From the NCBI GenBank assembly GCA_027484425.1, contig JAIXSZ010000081.1:186001-250000 (forward strand): DNA of 64,000 nucleotides. The letters are read 5' to 3'. This DNA is from Sphingobacteriales bacterium. Lineage in GTDB: Bacteria; Bacteroidota; Bacteroidia; Chitinophagales; Chitinophagaceae. Within the stretch, counting starts at the first letter, position 1. Each line of letters begins with the position of its first letter. Position numbers and translations under genes: made by a program. This document shows, one piece after another, positions 53,364 to 62,890 of this stretch. Below the pieces are notes generated by a model. The model ran no database searches. It was not told the origin of the DNA and saw only the letters and a program-made list of their open reading frames with translations.

Positions 53364-54800
53364 ATGGAAATAAAAATATTACAAAGAGCTACAGGCGGCA
53401 GCTACGTATGGATAATAGATGACGTGAAAAAACTGAGCCTGGTTACCGGCATTACTCCTGAAGAAAGCAAGTATACTACAGACTGCTTTGACACTGAACA
53501 GAACTTTGTGACACTGAACAGATACAGCAATTTTATGTTTGTGGTGTTGCTAAAAGCTAAAAATACAGAGTGGCAAACGGCAGATACTGTAAGAAAAGTA
53601 GGTGCAACACTAGCCGCAACCTGCAACAAACATAAACTAACTGAAATAGTGATATGCAATGGCACCGCAGTGAGCAATGCTGCATTGTTGTTGGCAGAAG
53701 GGGCTTCATTGGCCAACTATCAGTTTCTTAAATACCTAACAGAAGGAAAAAAGAAAACAAATTCATTGGTGCGCATTTTGATCACCAAAGATTCGGCTAC
53801 TGTAAAAGAAGTATCGCAATTGCAAACAACTATTGATGCTATATACAAAGCGCGCACACTGGTCAACGAACCACTCAACTATCTGTCAGCGGAACAACTG
53901 AGCAAGGAGATAGCACTAATGGGCAAGGACGCAGGCTTTAAGGTGACCGTGCTGAACAAAGCAAGAATAGAAAAAGAAAAGATGGGCGGATTGCTGGCAG
54001 TGAACAGAGGTAGCCTTCAACCACCTACGTTCAGCATAATGGAGTATGTGCCTAAAAAAGCACTTAATAAAAAACCAATAGTGCTTGTGGGTAAGGGCGT
54101 GGTGTATGATACAGGTGGCTTGTCGCTGAAACCAACCCCCAACTCAATGGACCGCATGAAAAGCGACATGAGTGGTGCGGCAGTGGTGAGCTGCGCAATG
54201 TATGCAATAGCCAAAATGCAACTACCTCTGCATGTAATAGCACTGGTGCCTGCAACTGACAACAGACCCGGGGAAGAGGCATACGTGCCTGGCGATGTAA
54301 TAACGATGTATAGCGGTGCAACTGTAGAGGTACTGAACACCGATGCTGAAGGCCGCATGATACTGGCAGATGCACTACACTGGGCAAAGAGATACAAACC
54401 CGAACTGGTATTGGACTTTGCCACACTGACTGGCGCTGCTGCCGCCGCTGTGGGCGACCACGGCATAGTATGCATGGGTACGGCTGATGATGAAACTAAA
54501 AATGCACTAAACCAAAGTGGTAAACGCCAGTATGAAAGACTGGTAGAGATGCCACTGTGGGATGAATATGGAGACCAGATAAAATCTGAAATAGCAGACA
54601 TAAAAAACATAGGAGGCCCTACTGGTGGAGCTATGACAGCCGGTAAATTTCTAGAGCACTTTACAGACTACCCATGGATGCATTTTGATATAGCCGGAGT
54701 TTCATTTAATACTGGGAATAAAGGCTACATTCCATTTGGCGGAACTGGATATGGCATCAGAATGCTGTTAGACTTCCTTACCCACTACAGCAAAGCATAA
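53364..54800 (+). CDS. Leucyl aminopeptidase (family M17)
   Basis: 478-aa two-metal exopeptidase. C-terminal catalytic domain: VGKGVVYDTGGLSLKP (metal Lys and Asp), DRMKSDMSGAAVV, NTDAEGRMILADAL (Asp, Glu, catalytic Arg) and IGGPTGGAMTAGKFLEHF. N-terminal about 150 residues form the macro-like domain. Cytosolic, cleaves N-terminal residues from peptides. Followed by pdxA after 34 bases. Confidence 0.93.
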   Translation: MEIKILQRATGGSYVWIIDDVKKLSLVTGITPEESKYTTDCFDTEQNFVTLNRYSNFMFVVLLKAKNTEWQTADTVRKVGATLAATCNKHKLTEIVICNGTAVSNAALLLAEGASLANYQFLKYLTEGKKKTNSLVRILITKDSATVKEVSQLQTTIDAIYKARTLVNEPLNYLSAEQLSKEIALMGKDAGFKVTVLNKARIEKEKMGGLLAVNRGSLQPPTFSIMEYVPKKALNKKPIVLVGKGVVYDTGGLSLKPTPNSMDRMKSDMSGAAVVSCAMYAIAKMQLPLHVIALVPATDNRPGEEAYVPGDVITMYSGATVEVLNTDAEGRMILADALHWAKRYKPELVLDFATLTGAAAAAVGDHGIVCMGTADDETKNALNQSGKRQYERLVEMPLWDEYGDQIKSEIADIKNIGGPTGGAMTAGKFLEHFTDYPWMHFDIAGVSFNTGNKGYIPFGGTGYGIRMLLDFLTHYSKA

Positions 54801-54834
54801 ACTACTCACTCATAACACACAACGACAACTAGAC

Positions 54835-55911
54835 ATGCATACACACAACGAAAAACCTGTAATAGGCATCACCACTGGCGACCTGAATGGTATAGGCATA
54901 GAAGTGATAATAAAGACGTTTTCGGACAATAGATTTTTGGACCTTTGTACTCCAGTAATATTTGCCTCAAACAAGGTTATCAACTTTTATCGGAAAACTA
55001 CCGCCGATCTGCCTTTCAACTTCACAAGTACGAAAGACATGTCTAAACTGAACCCGAAGCAAGTAAATATATTTAACTGCTGGGAAGATGAGGTGCCATT
55101 GCAGCCAGGCGTACTCACTGAGGCAGGGGGCAAGTATGCGGTGCGCTCCCTACTAGTGGCTACCCAATGTCTGAAAGATGGAGAACTAGATGCTCTAGTA
55201 ACTGCACCTATACACAAAAGCAACACTAACTTACCTGACTTTCCCTACACTGGACACACACCCTTCCTAAAAGAGAAGTTTGGTGCCAAGGACGTGTTGA
55301 TGCTGCTTTACAGCAACACACTACGTGTGGCACTAGCTACCGAGCATATACCCATAAGCAAAGTAGCCAGCGCAATAACCAAAGAATTACTGCAAACTAA
55401 ACTAAATATACTCAAGGAAACATTGATCAAAGACTTCGGGATAGATAAGCCAAAAATAGCTGTACTTGGCCTGAACCCGCATGCTGGCGATGATGGTCAG
55501 ATAGGGAATGAAGAGCTAACTATTATCAGACCCGTAGTGGAAAGCTACAAACTAAAAGATGTGCTGGTGTTTGGGCCCTATAGTGCAGATGCTTTTTTTG
55601 CGAACAGTAGTTATACACAGTTTGATGCTGTATTAGCAATGTATCACGACCAAGGACTGGTGGGCTTCAAATCGCTTGCAAAAGGGGAAGGTGTCAACTA
55701 TACTGCTGGACTGCCGGTGATTAGAACCTCCCCAGATCATGGAACTGCCTTTGATATAGCTGGTAAAAACATTGCAGACCCTTCTTCATTCAGAGAGGCT
55801 GTATACCAGGCAATAGACTTGCTGCGTCAGCGGAAACAATATGGCGAAAACACGGCTAATCCACTGCGTAGAGGAAAGATAGAAAAAGAACGATCGGAAG
55901 ATAATAGTTAG
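54835..55911 (+). CDS. pdxA: 4-hydroxythreonine-4-phosphate dehydrogenase PdxA
   Basis: 358-aa NAD-dependent enzyme of pyridoxal-phosphate synthesis. Motifs: GITTGDLNGIGIEVIIKTF, APIHKSN, GHTPFLKEKF, LNPHAGDDGQIG, YHDQGLVGFK and RTSPDHGTAFDIAG, including the conserved metal-binding His residues. Full length plus a charged tail. Ends 30 bases before a strong terminator. Confidence 0.95.
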   Translation: MHTHNEKPVIGITTGDLNGIGIEVIIKTFSDNRFLDLCTPVIFASNKVINFYRKTTADLPFNFTSTKDMSKLNPKQVNIFNCWEDEVPLQPGVLTEAGGKYAVRSLLVATQCLKDGELDALVTAPIHKSNTNLPDFPYTGHTPFLKEKFGAKDVLMLLYSNTLRVALATEHIPISKVASAITKELLQTKLNILKETLIKDFGIDKPKIAVLGLNPHAGDDGQIGNEELTIIRPVVESYKLKDVLVFGPYSADAFFANSSYTQFDAVLAMYHDQGLVGFKSLAKGEGVNYTAGLPVIRTSPDHGTAFDIAGKNIADPSSFREAVYQAIDLLRQRKQYGENTANPLRRGKIEKERSEDNS

Positions 55912-55941
55912 AACAACACAACATTACTATATAGGTGTATC

Positions 55942-55971
55942 AATGCCTGCTTTCACAGCAGGCATTTTTTG
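55942..55971 (+). terminator. Terminator of pdxA
   Basis: 10-bp stem AATGCCTGCT/AGCAGGCATT, 5-base loop, then TTTTTTG. Confidence 0.9.
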
Positions 55972-56205
55972 TGCGTACTACCGCAATTGCAAAGGCACAA
56001 TAAAGAGTGTTCCGCACCACATTCGACACAATAGGCATTTCATCTGCATTTGCATACACCGCAACTGTAGATAACAAACGTACATGAGCAACAGCAACAA
56101 CAATAGTCCTGCAGAACAATGCGCTGAAAACACCAAGTAAAAGCAACAATTATTAAGTAACGTAACAAGCTGAAACGCAATGCTGTAGCGGCTTTGGGGC
56201 TAGGC

Positions 56206-56244
56206 AAAAAAAAATCCGGCAGAGTTGTGAGCTGCCGGACTTTT
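56206..56244 (-). terminator. Strong minus-strand terminator downstream of batC
   Basis: TCCGGCAG/CTGCCGGA stem, 9-base loop, followed on the minus strand by nine T residues (56206-56214). It lies about 210 bases past the batC stop, an unusually long 3' tail. Confidence 0.75.
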
Positions 56245-56455
56245 ATGAAGGATGGGTTAGTAAGCACAATCCTTGTACAATATTAGAAAGAAAATTTTCT
56301 TCAAAAAAAATAATTATTGCATTTTAGAAATAGCAGCAAAAGATGTTGACACGTTATCCACAATTCTCGAATAATTATGGAAAAACAAGTCGTTTGATTA
56401 GTGACTCATTAAGAGGAAAACTGAGAATTATGTGATGGAAAATTATGCCCGATAT

Positions 56456-57232
56456 TTACCAGTCTTTGCTCATTTTCACAGGCACTCCTTTTTCTTTTTT
56501 CATCTTGTCTTGTAGCTTTTTCTCTTCTTCTTTCAGTGCATTTAATAGTTGCTCTGCTTGCTTCTGAGATAGCTTGCTGGGTTGACTCTGCGGCTGTTGT
56601 TTCTCCTGATCTTTTTGGTCTTTATTATCCTTTTCCTGATTGTCTTTATTATCCTTATTCTGGTCGTCTTTTTTGTCCTGATCCTTTTTTTGGTCTTTGT
56701 TCTGGTCGTCTTTTTTGTCCTTATTTTCTTTATCTTTTTTGTCCTTGTTTTCTTGTTGTTGCTTTTTCAGCATTTGCTCAGCATAAGATAGATTATACTT
56801 AGCGTCGGCATCTTGCGGATTAGCTCTAAGCGTTTTTTTATAGGCATCTATTGCATCTTCCCATTTCTGCTGAGACATGTAAGTGTTACCAATATTGTAG
56901 TTGGCAGCGGCTTTACTTCCTTTATCTTTCGCCACCTTCTCAGTCGCTTCCATCACTTTTCTGGAAGAGTCAAACTGTTTCTGCTGATACAGGCTGTTGC
57001 CCAAATTGAACAATCCAGGTGTATATGTAGGATTTTTGGCTACAGCTTTGGCATAGTCGGCTGCGGCTTCTTTATATCTTTTTTGCCCATACAGCGTGTT
57101 GCCCTGATTGAGATAACGTGTCACCTGCGCCGTGGCAGATGATGCTACTGATAGCAACAATATCAGCAACATACTTGCACGCAAGCATTCAGCTGAACAA
57201 GCAGTAAAACAGTGTTTATGCAGTTGCTTCAT
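56456..57232 (-). CDS. batC: TPR protein of the Bat aerotolerance cluster (BatC-like)
   Basis: 258 aa. N-terminal hydrophobic leader (to about residue 36), three TPR units (about 37-150; GNTLYGQKRYKEAAADYAKA, FNLGNSLYQQ, YNIGNTYMSQQKWEDA), then a long Lys/Asp/Asn/Gln-only stretch (about 160-215) and a coiled-coil tail. The order BatB then overlapping TPR gene (17 bases) is that of the Bat operon, linked to oxygen tolerance in Bacteroides and to a MoxR-type chaperone. The low-complexity linker is likely unstructured. Confidence 0.8.
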   Translation of the reverse strand: MKQLHKHCFTACSAECLRASMLLILLLSVASSATAQVTRYLNQGNTLYGQKRYKEAAADYAKAVAKNPTYTPGLFNLGNSLYQQKQFDSSRKVMEATEKVAKDKGSKAAANYNIGNTYMSQQKWEDAIDAYKKTLRANPQDADAKYNLSYAEQMLKKQQQENKDKKDKENKDKKDDQNKDQKKDQDKKDDQNKDNKDNQEKDNKDQKDQEKQQPQSQPSKLSQKQAEQLLNALKEEEKKLQDKMKKEKGVPVKMSKDW

Positions 57233-58238
57233 TCTTTTTCAATTTTTCTATTTTTCTAGCACCCGGTAGCAGCCATTCTGCTATGAGTAAAATAAAACCT
57301 GTAAGCAAGAAATACTGGAAGTAACTTGTAAAATCTGTAAACATCAATGAGCCCAGATTTTTCTGTTCCATTCCTTCTAGTGAACTATTTAGTTTGTCTG
57401 CGACCTCATCTGCATTCACCAGTAAACTATAAGAGCCGTGTCCTGCCATAGATATAGATTTTAGGGCTTCTTCATTTAACTTACTCACAACGGGATTACC
57501 GTTTTCATCGAGCTTTAGCGACTTTGTTTCAGGATCGAATAGTGTACTTCCTTGCGGTGAGCCCACACCTACAGTATGAATGATAACACCTTCATCGGCT
57601 GCTTTTCTTGCTGCCTCTACGGCTTGTTCATCATGGTCCTCGCCATCCGAAATGATAATCAATGATTTATACTTACGTTCATTTCTAGAGAAAGACTCCA
57701 TACCCATATTTATAGCATCAGCTACCACCGTACCTTGGGATGGCACCATATCTGGCGACACATTTTGAAGGATCATTTTTACAGCACTATAGTCCACCGT
57801 GAGCGGTACTTGCATATAAGATTTACCAGCAAAAATGACCAACGCTACCCTATCATTTTTCATTTTGTCTGTAAGGCGCATTATTAGTTGTTTGGCTCGT
57901 GTAAGCCTATCAGGTTGCAGGTCTTTTGCCAGCATACTTTTGCTTACATCCAGCGCTACTACAACATCTACACCCTTGCGCTCTACCTTTTCGGTTTTGT
58001 CCCCCATACGCAGATTTGCCCAGCCTATTACCATCGCAGCAAAAGCTATTGATAGCAAAATGAACTTAAATGTATTGCGACCAGGGATGTATCCTTGAAT
58101 CTGCTGCGACATCAATATTTCATCGCCTATTTTCTTTAGCTTTTTCTTACGCCAATATATGAGGCTTACGAAAAGCACTGTGAGCAGTGGCAATAGAGCC
58201 AATGCATACAAATAATCTATGTGTTGAAACTGGAACAT
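57216..58238 (-). CDS. batB: von Willebrand factor A protein BatB
   Basis: 340 aa. N-terminal TM helices (about 8-28 and 57-76), a VWA domain with the MIDAS motif DVSKS at 97-101 (DxSxS) and later DGEDHDEQA, and a C-terminal TM helix near residue 312. Extracytoplasmic metal-binding domain of the Bat system. The upstream partners MoxR, DUF58 and BatA expected in this operon are absent from the window. Confidence 0.85.
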   Translation of the reverse strand: MFQFQHIDYLYALALLPLLTVLFVSLIYWRKKKLKKIGDEILMSQQIQGYIPGRNTFKFILLSIAFAAMVIGWANLRMGDKTEKVERKGVDVVVALDVSKSMLAKDLQPDRLTRAKQLIMRLTDKMKNDRVALVIFAGKSYMQVPLTVDYSAVKMILQNVSPDMVPSQGTVVADAINMGMESFSRNERKYKSLIIISDGEDHDEQAVEAARKAADEGVIIHTVGVGSPQGSTLFDPETKSLKLDENGNPVVSKLNEEALKSISMAGHGSYSLLVNADEVADKLNSSLEGMEQKNLGSLMFTDFTSYFQYFLLTGFILLIAEWLLPGARKIEKLKKNEATA

Positions 58239-58251
58239 ACTGTAGTAGGTA

Positions 58252-58259
58252 CAAATTTA
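58252..58259 (-). promoter_or_regulatory. -7 box TAAATTTG of batB
   Basis: Exact TAnnTTTG match 14 bases before the batB ATG, with a TTG about 22 bases further upstream. Supports a separate start for batBC. Confidence 0.45.
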
Positions 58260-58534
58260 GTAGGGCGAACCAAAAAACCTGCAATAAAGAAATGTGATTT
58301 TAATATTCTTTAACAAGTGCAATCTACTAACATAAACCCATGAAATACTGTTGGAAATGAGTTAAAAGCGCAAATGGCATATTGGATTGGTACCACTACT
58401 TTATCGAATTGGCAATAGCAGGCGTAGAAATAGTTCTAAAATAGCCCTATACTGGCAGAAAATGATTGTTTCATTCAAAACCTATTTTAATGCCTATTTT
58501 CGTATTGCAAATCACCAAAGATTCTTCTCATAAC

Positions 58535-59350
58535 ATGTACAGACACAACGCTTTCTTTCAAACTCTACCACTTATCGTTGTGCTGTTGGTAGCCAATAAT
58601 ACCATGGCACAAACAGACACTGTATTTTTAAACGAAAACAAAATTAAGTGCGCTGCAACTGAGGCAAAATACTATAGGATCTTCAAAAAAATAACTGAAG
58701 GATACTTTCAGCAAAACGAATACTATGTTACCACAAACACGATACACCTTAGTGGCTTCAGCAATAGGATAGATTCAGCCAAACTGCAAGGACACTGCAT
58801 CTACTACACAGAAAATGGGAAAATGAGCTCACAAGGCTATTACAAAGATGGTACGGAGGATGGCTACTGGGCATCTTACTACCCAGACACCAACATCATT
58901 TGGTTCACCTCTACTTATGAAGAGGGTTCACAAATTGGAAAGCTAGAAAGTTATTACCTAAGTGGCAAACTAAAACGTGTGCAGACATTTAATATAAACA
59001 GTGGAAAAGCCACAGGCAAATGTTATGATGAGACAGGGAAGAAAATACCTTTTACACCGTTTGAGAAGATGCCAGAAGCTGGCTACTCTATTCGTAAATA
59101 TCTCAGAAAAACTATGACTTATCCCGACAATACGCGAAAACATAAGATAGAGGGTAGAATAATCATCAGTTTTAAGATAGATACAACTGGCGCCGTAAAA
59201 GAAGCAAAGGTGGTAAAATCACTCAGTCCCGAAAGTGATGCTGAAGCCCTGAGAGCAGTAGTAAACATGCCGCCCTGGCAACCCGGCTTACAAGACGACA
59301 AAAAAGTGGACGTTTTATTTACTCTGCCTATTGTGTATAAGCTGGATTGA
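58535..59350 (+). CDS. TonB C-terminal domain protein with MORN-type repeats
   Basis: 271 aa. Signal peptide or anchor (to about residue 26, NNTMAQ), MORN-like repeats in the middle (GHCIYYTENGKMSSQGYYKD, GYWASYYPD, KLESYYLSGKLKRV), and a C-terminal TonB domain (GRIIISFKIDTTGAVKEAKV, AVVNMPPWQPG). Such proteins are often named energy transducers, but the short anchor and lack of a Pro-rich span make periplasm-spanning unlikely; a peripheral role is possible. The frame opens at 58466; the ATG at 58535 gives the signal peptide. Confidence 0.75.
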   Translation: MYRHNAFFQTLPLIVVLLVANNTMAQTDTVFLNENKIKCAATEAKYYRIFKKITEGYFQQNEYYVTTNTIHLSGFSNRIDSAKLQGHCIYYTENGKMSSQGYYKDGTEDGYWASYYPDTNIIWFTSTYEEGSQIGKLESYYLSGKLKRVQTFNINSGKATGKCYDETGKKIPFTPFEKMPEAGYSIRKYLRKTMTYPDNTRKHKIEGRIIISFKIDTTGAVKEAKVVKSLSPESDAEALRAVVNMPPWQPGLQDDKKVDVLFTLPIVYKLD

Positions 59351-59399
59351 TGCCAATTGAATTCAAATAAATTGCAAAAGAGTATCGCTACTACACAAC

Positions 59400-59429
59400 A
59401 AAACACCACAGTATGACTGTAGTGTTTTG
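59400..59429. terminator. Bidirectional terminator between the TonB-C gene and lpxA
   Basis: 12-bp stem (one mismatch) AAAACACCACAG/CTGTAGTGTTTT with 5-base loop, T- and A-rich ends. Confidence 0.8.
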
Positions 59430-59451
59430 AATAGTATTAATCGGCGATAAT

Positions 59452-60252
59452 TTATGGCAAATCTTCAGAGTGGCGACGAATGTAGCCCTTCATGATACCG
59501 CGACCAGTATCGCGGACGAAAGAGATGATTTCATCGCGTTCATCAGATACGGGGATCTCTGTTTCTATGATACTGAGTGCCTTAGATACGTTGTAACCAC
59601 GCACAAAAAGGATACGGTATATGTCCAGTATGTGATTGATTTTGTCGATAGAATACCCTCTGCGCTTGAGGCCCACAGAGTTTACACCTACATAAGACAA
59701 CGGCTCACGAGCAGCCTTTACGTATGGTGGAATATCCTTCCGCACCAAAGACCCACCAGTAACAAATGCATGTGACCCAATACGCACAAACTGCTGCACA
59801 GCAGTGAGCCCAGCTAGTACCACACAATCGCCCACGATTATATGCCCTGCCAGAGTAGTATTGTTGGAGAATATACAATTGTTACCTACCTCGCAGTCGT
59901 GTGCAATGTGTGTATAGGCCATTATAAGGCAGTTGTTGCCTATTTTAGTAGCATTACGGTCAGTAGTGCCTCTGTTGATGGTTACACACTCGCGAATGGT
60001 GGTATTGTCGCCAATGATGGTGATCGTGTCTTCGCCCTTGAATTTGAGGTCCTGAGGGATAGCTGAGATGACAGAGCTAGGGAAAATCTGACAATTTTTG
60101 CCAATTCTCGCCCCTTCCATTATCGTTACATTGGACCCTATCCAGGTACCTTCTCCTATCTCTACATTTTTATGTATGGTGGTGAAGGGGTCAATCTTCA
60201 CATTAGGAGCTATTTTAGCGTCCGGGTGGACGTATGTAAGCGGGTGGATCAT
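59452..60252 (-). CDS. lpxA: UDP-N-acetylglucosamine acyltransferase
   Basis: 266-aa left-handed beta-helix enzyme, first step of lipid A synthesis. Hexapeptide repeats occupy residues 1-190; the catalytic His is in THIAHDCEVGNNC; the C-terminal helical part has GLKRRGYSIDKINHI. Its ATG overlaps the lpxC-fabZ stop by 4 bases. Last gene of the lipid A set. Confidence 0.96.
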   Translation of the reverse strand: MIHPLTYVHPDAKIAPNVKIDPFTTIHKNVEIGEGTWIGSNVTIMEGARIGKNCQIFPSSVISAIPQDLKFKGEDTITIIGDNTTIRECVTINRGTTDRNATKIGNNCLIMAYTHIAHDCEVGNNCIFSNNTTLAGHIIVGDCVVLAGLTAVQQFVRIGSHAFVTGGSLVRKDIPPYVKAAREPLSYVGVNSVGLKRRGYSIDKINHILDIYRILFVRGYNVSKALSIIETEIPVSDERDEIISFVRDTGRGIMKGYIRRHSEDLP

Positions 60253-61664
60253 TTTTTATCTTTTCTTATGATTTGTGCTACCAGTTCCGCTTCGGTAGCG
60301 AGTTTGTTACCTACATATGCTGTCCCCTTCATTTCACAAATACCGCGGCGGATGGGGCTGAGCAATTCTAATTTCAAAATAAGCGTATCACCTGGACGAA
60401 CAATGTTTTTGAACTTTACCTTGTCAATCTTCAGGAAATACGTATCATAGTTCTCTGGGTCACTGATGTTATTTAGAGCCAATATTCCACCTGTTTGAGC
60501 CAATGCTTCTATTTGAAGCACACCAGGCATTACTGGGTTTCCGGGAAAATGCCCTTGAAAAAAATGTTCGTTGAATGTTACGTTCTTGATTCCCACCACA
60601 TGGCTATCACTGAGCTCTATAATCTTGTCTACAAACAAGAATGGAAACTTGTGTGGCAATGCCTTAGTAATATGATTTATATCGTAAATAGCCTGCTGAG
60701 AGGGATCATAGTGAGGAATATCAGCTATGTGCTTATTTTTCTTGATGTATTGTTTTATTTTTCTAGCAAACTCTACATTAGAAGCATGTCCGGGTCTGCT
60801 GGCTATAATGTGTGCTTTTATAGCATGACCAGCCAAAGCAAGATCGCCGATTACGTCTAGTAACTTATGACGCGCGGGCTCGTTGGTAAAGTGGAGTTGT
60901 ACGTTGTTCAGTATCCCTTCCTGCTTTACCTCAATCTTTTGTTTGTTGAATATTTTTGCAAGTCTGTTCAGTTCTTCTGGATCTACCACTTTGTCCACAA
61001 CTACTATTGCATTGCTAAGATCGCCCCCTTTTATAAGGTTGTTGTCTAGTAAATACTCGAGCTCATGCAAGAAACAAAATGTGCGACAAGGACCAATCTC
61101 TGTTCTAAAATCAGCAATGTGCTTGAGTGCAGCATGTTGTGTACCGAGCACTGGCGAATTGAAGTCGATTAGTGCTGTAATCTGGTAGTCGTTTGAAGGC
61201 AGAGCCAGCATGTCTACCTTTTTTACAGGGTCGTAGTAGTGTATGTTACTGTCAATAGAGTAAACTATTCTTTTGGCCTCTTGTTCTTCGATACCCACGC
61301 TATCTATAGCCTCCATAAACTGTTTAGAGCTACCATCCATTATGGGCACTTCAGGTCCGTCAAGTTCTATCAATACATTATCTATACCTAAGCCCACGAG
61401 TGCCGCAAGTGTATGCTCAATTGTGCTTACTCTTGCGCCATTGAGTTCTATTGTTGTGCCACGAGATGTGTCTACCACGTAGTCTACATCTGCTTTTACA
61501 ATTGGTTTATCCTGCAGGTCTATTCGCTGAAAACGTATTCCATGTCCTGGATTAGCGGGCTTCATGGTCATGGTAACTACAGTACCCGTATGCAGGCCTA
61601 CTCCATGCAGCGTCACCTGACTTTTCAGTGTATGCTGATTCTGATTATTATTACCTGCAAGCAT
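60249..61664 (-). CDS. lpxC: Bifunctional LpxC deacetylase and FabZ dehydratase
   Basis: 471-aa fusion found in Bacteroidota. Residues about 1-310: UDP-3-O-acyl-GlcNAc deacetylase with HTLAALVGLGIDNVLIELDG and HKLLDVIGDLALAG (zinc ligands His, His, Asp). Residues about 325-471: hot-dog dehydratase with FQGHFPGNPVMPGVLQIEAL, whose His is catalytic, for fatty acid elongation. A GTG at 61715 overlapping the lpxD stop would add 17 residues; the ATG at 61664 is chosen with moderate confidence. Confidence 0.96.
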   Translation of the reverse strand: MLAGNNNQNQHTLKSQVTLHGVGLHTGTVVTMTMKPANPGHGIRFQRIDLQDKPIVKADVDYVVDTSRGTTIELNGARVSTIEHTLAALVGLGIDNVLIELDGPEVPIMDGSSKQFMEAIDSVGIEEQEAKRIVYSIDSNIHYYDPVKKVDMLALPSNDYQITALIDFNSPVLGTQHAALKHIADFRTEIGPCRTFCFLHELEYLLDNNLIKGGDLSNAIVVVDKVVDPEELNRLAKIFNKQKIEVKQEGILNNVQLHFTNEPARHKLLDVIGDLALAGHAIKAHIIASRPGHASNVEFARKIKQYIKKNKHIADIPHYDPSQQAIYDINHITKALPHKFPFLFVDKIIELSDSHVVGIKNVTFNEHFFQGHFPGNPVMPGVLQIEALAQTGGILALNNISDPENYDTYFLKIDKVKFKNIVRPGDTLILKLELLSPIRRGICEMKGTAYVGNKLATEAELVAQIIRKDKK

Positions 61665-61711
61665 AGTATCTGACTTTTTCCTGTTTTCTGATTTTAAAAT
61701 ATTTTCTATAT

Positions 61712-62785
61712 TCACTTTTTATACTCCAGATTTTGCGATCTAATAAATGCAGATAATTCCTGCACCATATCTTCCAGTTTCTGCAATCGATGTTGCATTT
61801 CTGGCAAATTTCTAAAAATTGCTTGACTTTTTAGAGAACTTTTATATTCAAAAGCAGGCGTTCCGTTTAAAGTAGTGTTTTCGTGTGAGATGGACTTTGA
61901 TAATCCACTCTGAGCATTGATACGAGTACCATCAGCTATATGAATATGTCCCACAATACCTACCTGCCCTCCAATCACACAATTTTTACCAATCTTAGTA
62001 CTACCTGACACTCCGGTTTGTGCAGCTATTACTGTATTGGCTCCAATTTCTACATTGTGTGCTATTTGTATCAGGTTATCCAGCTTTACACCGCTTCTTA
62101 TAATTGTTGATCCCATTGTGGCGCGGTCTATTGTAGTGTTAGCACCAATTTCGACGTCATCTTCAATTATCACATTTCCTATCTGAGCAATTTTTTTGTA
62201 AGTACCATCCATCAAGGGTGCAAAACCAAACCCATCTCCACCTATAGTAACACCTGAATGAACTACCACTCTATTTCCTAACACGCAAGCATGATAAATT
62301 TTAACACCTGCATATATTTTAGATCCAGCTCCTATAACGACATTATTACCTATGTAGCTGCCGGGATAAATTTTAACCCCATCGCCTATTATCACATTCT
62401 CACCAATGTATGAAAAAGCACCTACATAAACATTCTTACCTATTTTGGCATTTTCGGAAATAAAAGAGGGAGACTCTATACCTATATTACCACTTCCAGA
62501 TATCATGTTATTGTACTGCTCCAGTAAAAAGGCAAAACTACTATATGCATCTTTTACCCTTATAAGGGTAGGGGTGAAAGGTTTGTTAGTTTCAAAATTC
62601 TCATTAACTAGAATTACAGAAGCGTTTGAAGAGTATAAAAACTCTTCATATTTTGGGTTAGACAAAAAGCACAAATCACCTGACTGTGCCTCTTCAATTT
62701 TTGCCACATTACTTACAGGTGCATCCGGATTACCTTCCAGTATGCCTTGTACCAGGGTAGCTATTTGCTGCGCTGTAAACTGCAT
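61712..62785 (-). CDS. lpxD: UDP-3-O-acylglucosamine N-acyltransferase
   Basis: 357-aa trimeric beta-helix enzyme. The N-terminal uridine-binding domain (about 1-105) precedes hexapeptide repeats; the catalytic His lies in [14 protein letters not shown]; a C-terminal helix ([15 protein letters not shown]) may bind acyl carrier protein. Third step of lipid A synthesis. Directly precedes lpxC-fabZ. Confidence 0.96.
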   Translation of the reverse strand: MQFTAQQIATLVQGILEGNPDAPVSNVAKIEEAQSGDLCFLSNPKYEEFLYSSNASVILVNENFETNKPFTPTLIRVKDAYSSFAFLLEQYNNMISGSGNIGIESPSFISENAKIGKNVYVGAFSYIGENVIIGDGVKIYPGSYIGNNVVIGAGSKIYAGVKIYHACVLGNRVVVHSGVTIGGDGFGFAPLMDGTYKKIAQIGNVIIEDDVEIGANTTIDRATMGSTIIRSGVKLDNLIQIAHNVEIGANTVIAAQTGVSGSTKIGKNCVIGGQVGIVGHIHIADGTRINAQSGLSKSISHENTTLNGTPAFEYKSSLKSQAIFRNLPEMQHRLQKLEDMVQELSAFIRSQNLEYKK

Positions 62786-62890
62786 GTATCTATTGGTTTC
62801 AATGGTTTATACTTTAATACAAACACTATTCAAGAGTAACGGCAAAACAAAAACCATATCACTTACTAGCCAGTTAGCGCATAAAATTTC

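Larger units (their letters stand above)
55912..56455. other. Spacer between pdxA and batC
   Basis: 544 bp with the pdxA terminator (55942-55971), a second hairpin with a long T-run on the minus strand (56211-56240), and no credible gene. The 69-codon minus-strand frame at 55940-56149 runs through the pdxA terminator. Confidence 0.65.

Noticed and set aside
55940-56149. 69-codon minus-strand frame with a hydrophobic start
   Set aside because: Its last codons are the pdxA terminator hairpin, so it is unlikely to be a gene.
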